Assembly (NCBI GenBank): GCA_041686095.1
Contig: JAWLEN010000096.1
Coordinates: 1-8,690, forward strand
DNA length: 8,690 bases
Direction of reading: 5' to 3'
Source: WJMT01 sp041686095
Lineage (GTDB): Bacteria > Acidobacteriota > Aminicenantia > Aminicenantales > Aminicenantaceae
Shown here in pieces: positions 1 to 5,572 of this stretch (positions within the stretch are counted from its first letter, which is position 1; each line of letters starts with the position of its first letter). The position numbers and the translations under genes are program-made. The notes under the pieces are model-generated. The model saw only the letters and a list, made by a program, of their open reading frames with translations, was not told the DNA's origin and made no database searches.

Positions 1-230
1 TTGATATCACAGCAATTAACATAATTTCGGGCCTATTTTCAGGCCTTAATCCGTCCTTTTCGGGGCCGGAAAGGGCCGGTTAGCTTTTTTGATTAGCTTT
101 TCTTCTAGGCCGCCTTTTATTCTAAATCGGCATTTTGGAGGGCGAAAACGCTCAATTAAGGCCCTATTTCATGTATCATAACGTGTGATTCTGTTTGTTT
201 AGAATTATTTCCGTGGGTCTGACCCTGCTT
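1..230. repeat. Long direct repeat R, copy 1
   Basis: This block is repeated at 1184-1416 in the same orientation with roughly fifteen scattered differences, including a 3-base and single-base indels. It has no open frame shared by both copies and is rich in small inverted repeats: GGCCT/AGGCC at 30-45, GGCCTTAAT (42-50) facing ATTAAGGCC (155-163), an ATTCT/AGAAT hairpin at 188-205, and a right edge at the palindrome GGGTCTGACCC (215-225). Such structure suggests a non-autonomous mobile or REP/MITE-like element rather than a gene. Its left edge may lie outside the window, because identity already holds at base 1. Confidence 0.9.
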
Positions 231-293
231 TACAAGACCCCGACCCCGCTTTGCAAGACCCCACCCTGCTTTACAAGACCCCGCTTTGCAAAA
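223..293. repeat. Imperfect tandem repeat, about 20-bp unit
   Basis: Almost four units of the form CCCYGCTTTRCAAGACCCC follow each other, alternating between the variants CCTGCTTTACAAGACC and CCCGCTTTGCAAGACC. Unit length varies from 16 to 21 bp and there are no unique spacers, so this is not a CRISPR. The array starts in the last bases of repeat R copy 1; copy 2 lacks it and diverges immediately after CTGCTT. It probably belongs to the same GGGTCTGACCC-type repeat family. Confidence 0.75.
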
Positions 294-297
294 ATCA

Positions 298-434
298 TGT
301 CGTATAGCTGGGAATATGCAAACCTGATCTTCATGGAAAAAGAGGAACGCAAAGCGCTGGGGTGGTTGATCAAGCGGGCCCTGTTCTGGATCCTTGTCCT
401 TTTGCTTTTCGGTGTGCCGATACTGATTTTTTAG
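298..434 (+). CDS. Small single-pass membrane protein ORF (doubtful gene or remnant)
   Basis: A 45-residue frame begins with MSYSWEYANLIF, has a charged stretch (MEKEERK) and ends with a strongly hydrophobic segment (about residues 27-45, ALFWILVLLLFGVPILIF) that would form one transmembrane helix with a positively charged flank. No Shine-Dalgarno sequence precedes the ATG at 298 or the internal ATG at 334. The frame is open further upstream, but that part only reads through the tandem repeat. A degenerate copy of its 3' part lies at 1120-1157, so it may be a piece of a repeated mobile segment rather than an expressed gene. No family was recognised. Confidence 0.3.
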
Positions 435-450
435 GATTTCGATTGAAGAC

Positions 451-495
451 GATTGCTTCGCTTCGCTCGCATGACACAAGGGGGCTCGCGATGAC
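451..495. repeat. Dispersed palindromic-type repeat (GATTGCTTCGCTTCGCTCGC)
   Basis: The segment starts GATTGCTTCGCTTCGCTCGC and contains two near-identical pieces, GCTCGCATGAC and GCTCGCGATGAC, 20 bp apart. This matches the frequent intergenic repeat found in many bacteria whose other strand reads GTCAT.GCGAGCGAAGCGAAGCAATC. It lies just downstream of brnA, a typical position for such elements. It gives spurious frames on the minus strand with the tell-tale peptide SEAKQS. Confidence 0.65.
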
Positions 496-530
496 TTTGT
501 GAAAATGCGGACACTCAAGCAAATAATGGA

Positions 531-800
531 TCAGCTCTTGGATTTTTTGCCGTATGCCGATAATTCTTCACGAATAACATGCCGAAGAGTATCCTCGAGT
601 GGTTCTTTTTTGGAGTTCATGTATTCTCTGAGAGCCATATTGATGAGTGTCTGATAATTTCCGCCACCCGCAGAGTGTACTTGCTGCCGGAACCAGTCGA
701 GGACATCATCATCTAATCTGATGGTGATACGTGTTTTTCCTTTAGGAGCTTTGATCACAGGGCCTCTTTTACCTTTGCTAAAATCATATTTTTTTTTCAT
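531..800 (-). CDS. brnA: BrnA family antitoxin
   Basis: This 89-residue protein is the second gene of a brnTA toxin-antitoxin operon. The basic N-terminus (MKKKYDFSKGKRG) is followed by TRITIRLDDDVLDWFRQQ (residues 23-40), then GGGNYQTLINMALREYM (45-61), the conserved core of the BrnA/COG3514 ribbon-helix-helix-type family. In that family the protein binds and neutralises the BrnT ribonuclease and represses its own promoter as a BrnT-BrnA complex. The start lies 4 bases after the brnT stop codon, with a modest AAAGG ribosome site inside the brnT end, so the two genes are probably co-transcribed and coupled. Length is normal for the family. The function is a family-level assignment. Confidence 0.9.
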   Translation of the reverse strand: MKKKYDFSKGKRGPVIKAPKGKTRITIRLDDDVLDWFRQQVHSAGGGNYQTLINMALREYMNSKKEPLEDTLRHVIREELSAYGKKSKS

Positions 801-804
801 TGAA

Positions 805-1068
805 CTAACCTTTATATTGCCTTGTTTCCTTGGCTGTGGCTCTCCTTGCTGATATTATCCGAATCCGGCTTCCACGCCAAGTATAGACAACGACGAGAAT
901 GCGATTGAAAGAGTCCATACCGATAGTGATAAGGCGTTCCTCCTCCGGATAGTCTTCAGATATGGTTATGGCTCTTTCGTCCTCCAAGACAGTTACCGCA
1001 TCTGCAAAATCTATTCCATGCTTTTTGAGATTGGAAACGGCTTTTTTTCCGTTCCATTCGATTTCCAT
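805..1068 (-). CDS. brnT: BrnT family toxin (ribonuclease)
   Basis: This 87-residue protein is the first gene of the operon, the usual toxin-first order of brnTA. It shows the family signature from end to end: EIEWNGKKAVSNLKKHGIDF (residues 2-21), the acidic D(30)ER segment, RLITIGMD (45-52), ILVVVYTWRG (57-66), and the C-terminal RIISARRATAKETRQY (70-85). BrnT toxins have a RelE-like fold and cleave RNA, stopping translation until BrnA is restored. No frameshift or truncation is visible and the basic and histidine positions of the core are kept, so it is probably active. The ATG at 1066-1068 is the family start and lies immediately after a promoter -10 box, which implies a leaderless or nearly leaderless transcript. 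Confidence 0.92.
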   Translation of the reverse strand: MEIEWNGKKAVSNLKKHGIDFADAVTVLEDERAITISEDYPEEERLITIGMDSFNRILVVVYTWRGSRIRIISARRATAKETRQYKG

Positions 1069-1074
1069 TGTTAT

Positions 1075-1103
1075 ATTATATGTACATTAGTGCATATGGT
1101 CAA
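1075..1103 (-). promoter_or_regulatory. brnTA promoter with overlapping operator-like inverted repeat
   Basis: On the minus strand TTGACC (1098-1103) and a perfect TATAAT (1075-1080) are separated by exactly 17 bases, a strong sigma70-type promoter. Only six bases separate the -10 box from the brnT ATG, so transcription should start at or next to the start codon. The spacer and -10 edge carry an imperfect inverted repeat (1078-1097, half-sites ATATGTACAT and ATATGCACTA, 7 of 10 matching), well placed for autorepression by the BrnT-BrnA complex. The operator role is inferred from the known autoregulation of brnTA. Confidence 0.7.
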
Positions 1104-1119
1104 GTAAAAATTTACTTTT

Positions 1120-1157
1120 CAAGTGGGCACTGTTCTGGAACCTCGTCCTTTTTCGGT
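1120..1157 (+). pseudogene. Degenerate second copy of the small membrane ORF
   Basis: Bases 1120-1149 match 371-400 at 26 of 30 positions. In the same frame they read KWALFWNLVL against KRALFWILVL in the ORF at 298-434. There is no start, and the similarity fades after about 1157. Its offset from the first copy (749 bp) differs from that of repeat R (1183 bp), so a single tandem duplication cannot explain both. Confidence 0.55.
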
Positions 1158-1161
1158 ATTC

Positions 1162-1174
1162 GGGGTCGGACCCC
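1162..1174. repeat. 13-bp palindrome GGGGTCGGACCCC
   Basis: A perfect inverted repeat (GGGGTC-G-GACCCC) lies 9 bases left of repeat R copy 2. The right edge of R carries the related palindrome GGGTCTGACCC (1401-1411; also 215-225 in copy 1). R copy 2 is thus bracketed by similar palindromes, as expected for an element mobilised by terminal hairpins or a REP-type transposase. That mechanism is inference; no transposase is present. Confidence 0.6.
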
Positions 1175-1183
1175 CCGATCATA

Positions 1184-1416
1184 TTGATATCACGGCAATT
1201 AACATAATTTCGGGCCTATTTTCAGGCCTTAATCCGTCCTTTTCGGGGCCGGAAAGGGCCGGTTAGCTTCTTTGATTAGCTTTTCTTCCAGGGCCGCCTT
1301 TTATTCTAACAAATCGGCATTTTGGTGGGTGAACCCCTCAATTAAGGCCTTATTTCATGTATCATTAAGCGTGATTCTGTTTGTTTAGAATTATTTCAGT
1401 GGGTCTGACCCTGCTT
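1184..1416. repeat. Long direct repeat R, copy 2
   Basis: This is the second copy of the block at 1-230, same orientation, recognisable from TTGATATCAC to CTGCTT. Differences from copy 1 are scattered substitutions, an extra three bases near 1310 and single-base indels around 1290-1345. The internal inverted repeats, including GGCCTTAAT facing ATTAAGGCC, are kept in both copies, while the sequence between them varies a little. After CTGCTT the two copies diverge completely, which marks the right boundary. Confidence 0.9.
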
Positions 1417-1430
1417 ACCTGCTTAGCTGA

Positions 1431-1520
1431 CCCCGAACGAGCAGATACGAGGCACAAGGTGTGATGCTGTGGTCCTTTACCGCGAATGCCCTGCAAGATT
1501 GCGAACAATTATTGACATAG
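1431..1520 (+). pseudogene. Unidentified short 3' gene remnant
   Basis: Between repeat R and the cupin-like gene, a frame of 29 codons with no start ends at TAG (1518-1520). Its last part reads YEAQGVMLWSFTANALQD followed by CEQLLT. Composition is protein-like, and the frame is cut on its left by repeat R, so it may be the tail of a gene disrupted by the element. I do not recognise the family, and chance is a serious alternative. Confidence 0.2.
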
Positions 1521-1538
1521 TCTGTTATGGATTATAAC
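1512..1538 (+). promoter_or_regulatory. Candidate promoter of the cupin-like gene
   Basis: A consensus -35 box TTGACA (1512-1517) is followed by TATAAC (1533-1538, spacing 15); TAACTT at 1535-1540 gives spacing 17 but a poorer box. Transcription would start near 1546. That lies downstream of the ATG at 1527 and upstream of the Shine-Dalgarno sequence GAAGGAG (1559-1565), which supports translation from 1575. Confidence 0.45.
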
Positions 1539-1574
1539 TTATATGACAGCATTATCACGAAGGAGCTTAATCAG

Positions 1575-2099
1575 ATGCCTGAGAAAAAATTTTATATAGA
1601 CGGATTGTGCTTTTTTATTCCTCTTAAAAAATTAAGAAATACCCCGAAAGTTGAGTTTGATATTATCCCGATAATTGATGGGCTTGGTTCTATTGACCGG
1701 GTTAAACATGACCCCGGAGCCTATAGCCCCAGCCTGCCGGACTCTGATGATAAGCCCTGGTATATGCACCCTAATCAGGAAGATAACTTGATTGTTTTTA
1801 ATGGCAAAAGATTAGTCGATTTATATACCAAAGATCATGGCGAGCCGGAAAGATTTGAAGTGACGCCGGGTTATGTAAAACACGGAGGTAAATTTGTTTA
1901 TGAAGGCCGGTGTCTCTTCGGCTGGCCGGAAGGTGTCTTTCACCGGGTACACAGCCCCGCGGGCAGTATATCTTCTAATTTTGCTAAACGCTCACAAGGT
2001 TTTGATATTAAAACCAACTTTAATATTTATAATCTAAATACGGAATCCGGCGAATACCAGGTGCTCAGAGAAGGACATAAGGATCAGGGTGTGGATTAA
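1575..2099 (+). CDS. Single-domain cupin-like protein, function unknown
   Basis: The 174-residue product fits a single cupin barrel. Motif 1 resembles HxH(x)3-4E but reads MHPNQEDNLIVFNGKRLVDLY, giving H65, N67 and E69 with the second histidine replaced. Motif 2 is PEGVFH (118-123), the canonical PxGxxH, followed by a hydrophilic strand and N135. The C-terminus is ...TNFNIYNLNTESGEYQVLREGH. There is no signal peptide or membrane segment, so it is probably cytosolic. The start at 1575 is chosen because a good Shine-Dalgarno (GAAGGAG) precedes it by 9 bases and the likely transcription start lies beyond the upstream in-frame ATG at 1527, which would give 190 residues. Substrate and metal are unknown. 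It stands alone, between mobile debris and a gene remnant. The cupin assignment rests on motif reading only. Confidence 0.6.
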   Translation: MPEKKFYIDGLCFFIPLKKLRNTPKVEFDIIPIIDGLGSIDRVKHDPGAYSPSLPDSDDKPWYMHPNQEDNLIVFNGKRLVDLYTKDHGEPERFEVTPGYVKHGGKFVYEGRCLFGWPEGVFHRVHSPAGSISSNFAKRSQGFDIKTNFNIYNLNTESGEYQVLREGHKDQGVD

Positions 2100-2118
2100 C
2101 AGCGGCTTCTTAAAAATC

Positions 2119-2310
2119 TTTACTCATGAGGCGGTCGCCCCCTTTATCCTGCCGGCCTAGCGCGCCGTGACCCTTGACGCGGAGGACATCGCCCAGTCGA
2201 TTGACGGCGCTCCGCCCGCCCTGCGGTTTACCATCGGTGACCTGGAACTAAAGCCATTCTTTGAGACCTGCGGGCATCATTCGGTGTATGTGGATGTGAG
2301 TCTGGAGTAG
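2119..2310 (+). pseudogene. Remnant resembling the C-terminus of a GH127-type glycosidase
   Basis: One frame reads FTHEAVAPFILPA, a TAG stop (2158-2160), then 49 codons that include APPALRFTIGDLELKPFFE and HHSVYVDV, ending at TAG 2308-2310. The pattern [LR]xF...DLELKPF[FY]E..xxY.VY.DV resembles the end of DUF1680/GH127 beta-L-arabinofuranosidase-like proteins, whose last strands read like 'PFYxxHxxRYTVYW'. The catalytic domain is absent, an internal stop is present and no start is visible, so this is a decayed fragment. The segment is clearly more GC-rich than both neighbours, which points to a different origin. The family call is tentative. Confidence 0.35.
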
Positions 2311-2406
2311 GGGTTACAGCCGCCAGTCTTGCCAAATGATCCTAAGGGCTGGAAGCTTATATAGAGGCGTATAGTTTATTTTTTATTATTATTGTCAATT
2401 CAGAGT

Positions 2407-2470
2407 GGACCAATTTTACATATTTTAAACTCCGGCGCGGGAGATAATACAAATAAGAATTGGCTGGTCC
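2407..2470. repeat. Interrupted inverted repeat downstream of the leftward operon
   Basis: GGACCAATT (2407-2415) faces AATTGG-CTGGTCC (2459-2470), a nine-base match with a four-base bulge across a 43-base loop. The loop holds a small hairpin CTCC/GGAG (about 2430-2443) that on the minus strand is followed by TTTAAAAT. This lies 17-80 bases beyond the stop of the GIY-YIG gene and could end the leftward operon, but the stem is short and the U-run poor. Nothing else was found between 2311 and 2486. Confidence 0.25.
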
Positions 2471-2486
2471 GGAAAATATTTGAAAA

Positions 2487-3128
2487 TTAACTTGACATGA
2501 CACAGATAGATGCCACCTCTTTAAACTCTGTCTCATCCAAGGGCTCTTTATAGAGCTCATTAACAAGCCATAATCCGCTTTCTCTGATTTTGGCTTTTGG
2601 CGAGTGCAAGCCCAGCCAGTTCTCAGAAGGCGAACATAAACCGCACCAGGACAGGGTGGAGATCATCTTTGATTCAAGATTCAAGCGCTTGTCCTTTTCT
2701 ATCACTTCGAATACCGCAAAGGTTAAATTCTTTTGAATATAGGCCGAGACTTGTTTCTCGATTTCTTTTTGCTTTGTCCAGTCAACCAGATTTCCGAGTT
2801 CGTTTTTTGCTTTTCGGGTTGTTAAATCCCAATTCCATTGTTTGAGGAAAGAATCATTCTCTCGATTAAGAATAGCTCTTCCTGTATTTTTGCGGAATAT
2901 GCTCCGGTCCTTATTCTCATTGATATAATGCTGCTTCAGCCTCGAACTCAATTGGTTTTTTCCGGTATGGGTGCCTACTCTGACTATCCGGTCGCATTGA
3001 TGGGCTTTTTCACCTGATTCAAACAAAATATAGATTCCGTTTTTAGGTATATCATCCTCATTGAAAGGAAATTCAAAGCGCTTGAGATTGTTGAAGAGGG
3101 TATGCAATTTTGAACAGATTTCAATCAT
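2487..3128 (-). CDS. GIY-YIG-type nuclease, last gene of the leftward operon
   Basis: The 213-residue product has a degenerate but recognisable GIY-YIG domain in its N-terminal two thirds: GIYILFE (31-37) for the GIY strand, RIVRVGTHT (47-55) in place of YIG, the expected arginine in SSRLKQH (61-67), SIFRKNTGRAIL (76-87), and a late acidic residue in NLESKMISTL (150-159). The C-terminus holds a conserved-looking NWLGLHSP...IRESGLW (170-187). GIY-YIG enzymes cut DNA through a single metal-bound active site; a structure-specific or modification-dependent role is possible here. The start codon overlaps the stop of the upstream DUF6884-like gene as ATGA (3125-3128), so translation is coupled. No signal peptide. 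The fold call is fairly secure; activity is inferred. Confidence 0.75.
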   Translation of the reverse strand: MIEICSKLHTLFNNLKRFEFPFNEDDIPKNGIYILFESGEKAHQCDRIVRVGTHTGKNQLSSRLKQHYINENKDRSIFRKNTGRAILNRENDSFLKQWNWDLTTRKAKNELGNLVDWTKQKEIEKQVSAYIQKNLTFAVFEVIEKDKRLNLESKMISTLSWCGLCSPSENWLGLHSPKAKIRESGLWLVNELYKEPLDETEFKEVASICVMSS

Positions 3129-3541
3129 GAATTACTATGTTTTTTCAGAAATTTAAGTTGCTCTCCGATTCTAAGACTCTCGAGTGGAATTTCATAAGAT
3201 TTTAAATGGGAAATTAAAAATTGTCTGTATTTATTTCCTGCTAAAATAATAAAATGATCTTTATCCAAGTCAGCCTTTGCCTCAAGCTGCTCAACCACCT
3301 TCCTTGCCCAGTCTTTTCTTTGATTGATTTTCATTTTATTTAAAGTCTCATCATATATTTCAATTTCATCATCTAGAGCAAGAAGACCATATTTTGCGGA
3401 TAATATGAATATATCATCTGGTTTTTGCTTGCGAGCATATTCTAAACTGAGTTTAAAAAGGTCACTTATATAAAGATCCTCTGCTCTCGCTTTATTTTTC
3501 AGCTTTTTACTCACGCAGGATATTAGAATGATTTTTTTCAT
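3125..3541 (-). CDS. DUF6884/YaaA-like small protein (leftward operon)
   Basis: This 138-residue protein has the pattern I associate with the DUF6884 family: an N-terminal strand and loop ILISCVSKK (5-13, with C9-x3-K13), EDLYISDLFK (21-30), ILSAKYGLLALDDEIEIYD (46-64), and a late strand with HFIILAGNKYRQFL (96-109). This is a compact version of the YaaA (DUF328) fold. YaaA of E. coli is a peroxide-stress protein that binds DNA; the biochemical role of DUF6884 is not known to me. The start at 3541 is chosen over an ATG 13 codons upstream because it overlaps the upstream stop as ATGA (3538-3541) and begins directly at the family's first strand. Its own stop overlaps the next start, again as ATGA. 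It is one of three related proteins in the cluster. Confidence 0.75.
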   Translation of the reverse strand: MKKIILISCVSKKLKNKARAEDLYISDLFKLSLEYARKQKPDDIFILSAKYGLLALDDEIEIYDETLNKMKINQRKDWARKVVEQLEAKADLDKDHFIILAGNKYRQFLISHLKSYEIPLESLRIGEQLKFLKKHSNS

Positions 3542-4785
3542 GAACAATTCTTTTCTTTTAAAATCCCAATAAGGGTCCAATAAACTATTTTTTCCATCCC
3601 TTTTGTAACTTTGATGGATATTTCCTGTGTCCTTCCTATCGTTCCTTGTCCCGATAATTTGGCATTGATATGCCCTTGGCTTTCTTTTGGTTCAAATAAT
3701 TTCACACTAAACTCAGCTGTTTTGGGGCCTTTAGACCTGAATCTCCCGAAAATTACTGAAATCACATCATTACTCAAACTGATATTATCTATGATGTATT
3801 GGACTTCATTCGGCAAATCTTTTTTCTCAGTTATCTTTTTTCCGAAAATAGTATTATGACCCCGGGATGTGACAAGGATATCTCGGGGATGGTGGGATAT
3901 GTCCGTTTGATCATTTGGTTTTTCTGTTCTTTCAAATTGTGTGTTTTTGAATTCAGTATAGGATTCCTCTTCGATACTTATTTCTTTTCCAGATTCCTCC
4001 TTAGGATACCCTGCAGGTGGGCTTTCGGTTTCAAATAGTTTTATTTCTTCATATCCATTTAGAAAAGTTTCTTGGGATGAAATCTTTAAAAGTTCTTTTT
4101 CCGATTCAGTCAGCAGATTTTCCTTCGCAAATATTCCTAAGGATGGCAGCACTGCCGGCCCGGCATTTTGATCTCCAAAAGCATGTAAAACTTCACATTT
4201 TTTCTTAACTCTATCCCAATTAATAAGTTTTCTATATAAATCCTGTGCGGTTAGATCAAAAACTTTTAAAATGCTGAATTTTCTTATATATGCGATAATT
4301 AAATTAGTGAGAAAACCATTCTTTTTCCATAAAGCCTCAATATTTTGGTTGTCAGGCAAATGACAGCTGTAAAGTTGAATCATCTCATCAGCTGTAATAA
4401 GACCATAAAGTCCTGAAATAATAAGCACATGATGGCTTGTTTCTTTAAGGGGCCATTCATTTTCATTAATTTCTTTTCTAATTTCATTATAAAATCTTCC
4501 ACTATACCGTTTATATGCCGGCATATATCGGGAAGAAGAAGACCCCCCAAAATCTGGTCCCTTTTTGAGTTCAAGATTATAAGGAAGATCCTTTATTGGC
4601 ATTCCCTCTCTAGTTGATTCGTTGCTTTTTAATAGTTCCCATGCTTGGTTGCGCCGTTCTAATATTTTTTTCTCATATGAAGGCAATAAAGAAAAGATCG
4701 ATAATTCTTTTTTATACTCCCGTACTCCCCCCTTGTTTTTTCTGTTTGAACATATTGTAACCATCAATATTTTTGATTTTCTCAT
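3538..4785 (-). CDS. YaaA-like protein with C-terminal extension, first gene of the leftward operon
   Basis: The 415-residue product has three parts. Residues 5-215 are YaaA/DUF328-like: KILMVTICSNRK with C12-x3-K16, then YMPAYKRYSGRFY (87-99), VLIISGLYGLITADEMIQLY (120-139) and KVFDLTAQDLYRKLI (174-188). Residues 225-300 are an acidic, low-complexity linker. Residues 301-413 form a separate, probably beta-rich domain (VISVIFGRF, AEFSVKLFE, QEISIKVTKG) that I do not recognise. Typical YaaA proteins are about 250 residues, so the extension is unusual. The start at 4785 (or the ATG at 4794) is preferred over 4818: a GGGGAG ribosome site lies at 4797-4802 and the promoter places the transcription start near 4817. 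The gene begins the operon and overlaps the next by ATGA. Confidence 0.7.
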   Translation of the reverse strand: MRKSKILMVTICSNRKNKGGVREYKKELSIFSLLPSYEKKILERRNQAWELLKSNESTREGMPIKDLPYNLELKKGPDFGGSSSSRYMPAYKRYSGRFYNEIRKEINENEWPLKETSHHVLIISGLYGLITADEMIQLYSCHLPDNQNIEALWKKNGFLTNLIIAYIRKFSILKVFDLTAQDLYRKLINWDRVKKKCEVLHAFGDQNAGPAVLPSLGIFAKENLLTESEKELLKISSQETFLNGYEEIKLFETESPPAGYPKEESGKEISIEEESYTEFKNTQFERTEKPNDQTDISHHPRDILVTSRGHNTIFGKKITEKKDLPNEVQYIIDNISLSNDVISVIFGRFRSKGPKTAEFSVKLFEPKESQGHINAKLSGQGTIGRTQEISIKVTKGMEKIVYWTLIGILKEKNCS

Positions 4786-4823
4786 GGTTTTCATTTCTCC
4801 CCATATTGGCTTCTGCATAAAGC

Positions 4824-4852
4824 AATATATTTCAGGAAAAATGAAGGGTCAA
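4824..4852 (-). promoter_or_regulatory. Promoter of the leftward operon
   Basis: On the minus strand TTGACC (4847-4852) and TATATT (4824-4829) are exactly 17 bases apart. Transcription would begin near 4817, giving a 20-35 base leader with the GGGGAG ribosome site before the ATGs at 4794 and 4785. The -35 hexamer and spacing match those of the brnTA promoter. Confidence 0.6.
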
Positions 4853-4880
4853 TAAAAAACATAGGAAATATTCATGAACT

Positions 4881-4914
4881 GTTTCTATAATTAAGGAAAA
4901 CGGTTTATAATTAA
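4881..4914 (+). promoter_or_regulatory. Twin TATAATTAA direct repeat and -10 boxes in the divergent control region
   Basis: GTTTCTATAATTAA (4881-4894) and GGTTTATAATTAA (4902-4914) share TATAATTAA with the same phase 20 bp apart, about two helical turns. Each contains a perfect TATAAT. The second (4906-4911) would start transcription near 4918, a few bases before the ATG at 4923, giving a leaderless message; no convincing -35 box is seen. The tandem placement on one DNA face could be an operator controlling both divergent operons. The regulatory role is inference. Confidence 0.45.
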
Positions 4915-4922
4915 TTCTCTTG

Positions 4923-5567
4923 ATGAACGAAGAACTAATTATTTCCTCCATCCGAACTATAATCAACCAATTCCGCCGCAAACCCGATAATTTTTTCAAT
5001 GAACATGATTTCCACCATTATTTTTATCATGTGTTTTACAGTAAAAAGGAGTTTTCCAAACAATATCAAACAAAAGATGAAAAAGTTAAAAAAACAAATA
5101 TCCTCCATCCCGAATATCCAACTTTGAAACGGTTCCGGAGAATACCCACACCCCAATTAGATGAAGAGAATGGCAAAAGAGCCCGCTATGATATATCCAT
5201 CCTGAAGCCGGAATTTATCCAAACCCATTATTTGGAAACCATCCGCTGCAGAGATATAACGAAAACCAATTCAATCAGAAATAAGAAAAATCTCTTCGCT
5301 GTCATTGAATTCAAATACATAATCCGCCATAGCCGGTCCTGTATTAAAGAAATCCAATTCGACAACTTCAAGCTCAAGCATGCCAATGAAGCGGAACACA
5401 AGTACTTGTTAATATTCACAAATACCATGGTGAATAAGATGGAATATTTAGAGGAAATTAGCCTCCACCCTCGAATCAAAGCTGCCTATATATATCCCAA
5501 TAATGGAGAAAAGCGGAATTGGGTGAAAGATTATCCAAAAGGATGGCTAACTGCAAAAACGAGGTGA
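4923..5567 (+). CDS. PD-(D/E)XK-like nuclease, first gene of the rightward operon
   Basis: The 214-residue product shows the layout of a restriction-type nuclease core: an N-terminal helix with FNEHDFHHYFYHVFY (25-39, E27), RYDISIL (88-94, D90), FAVIEFKYI (125-133, giving E129-x-K131) and a following strand YLLIFTNT (161-168) after the amphipathic EIQFDNFKLKHANE segment. D...ExK in successive strands is the hallmark of PD-(D/E)XK enzymes, which cut DNA or occasionally RNA. No DNA-recognition or helicase domain is attached. The ATG at 4923 is chosen; a TTG lies directly before it. No Shine-Dalgarno sequence precedes either, in line with a leaderless transcript. The next gene begins 5 bases after its stop. 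I do not recognise a named family. Confidence 0.6.
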   Translation: MNEELIISSIRTIINQFRRKPDNFFNEHDFHHYFYHVFYSKKEFSKQYQTKDEKVKKTNILHPEYPTLKRFRRIPTPQLDEENGKRARYDISILKPEFIQTHYLETIRCRDITKTNSIRNKKNLFAVIEFKYIIRHSRSCIKEIQFDNFKLKHANEAEHKYLLIFTNTMVNKMEYLEEISLHPRIKAAYIYPNNGEKRNWVKDYPKGWLTAKTR

Positions 5568-5572
5568 ATTCA

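Noticed and set aside
223..293. Possible CRISPR array
   Set aside because: Units of 16-21 bp adjoin without unique spacers, and no cas genes are present.
195..297. N-terminal extension of the small membrane ORF
   Set aside because: These codons come from the end of repeat R and the tandem repeat (repeating YKTP/CKTP-like peptides), so they are unlikely to be a real protein start.
156..518. A 120-codon minus-strand open frame over the repeats
   Set aside because: It reads through repeat R, the tandem array and the dispersed palindromic repeat (peptide SEAKQS is a known artefact of that repeat), has no ribosome site and resembles no protein family.
2357..2566. A 69-codon minus-strand frame
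   Set aside because: It overlaps the 3' end of the well-supported GIY-YIG gene in another frame and has no family features.
3611..4855. Several 60-80-codon plus-strand frames opposite the YaaA-like gene
   Set aside because: They are antisense shadows of a coherent 415-residue protein and read as hydrophobic, phenylalanine-rich products typical of the antisense of AT-rich genes.
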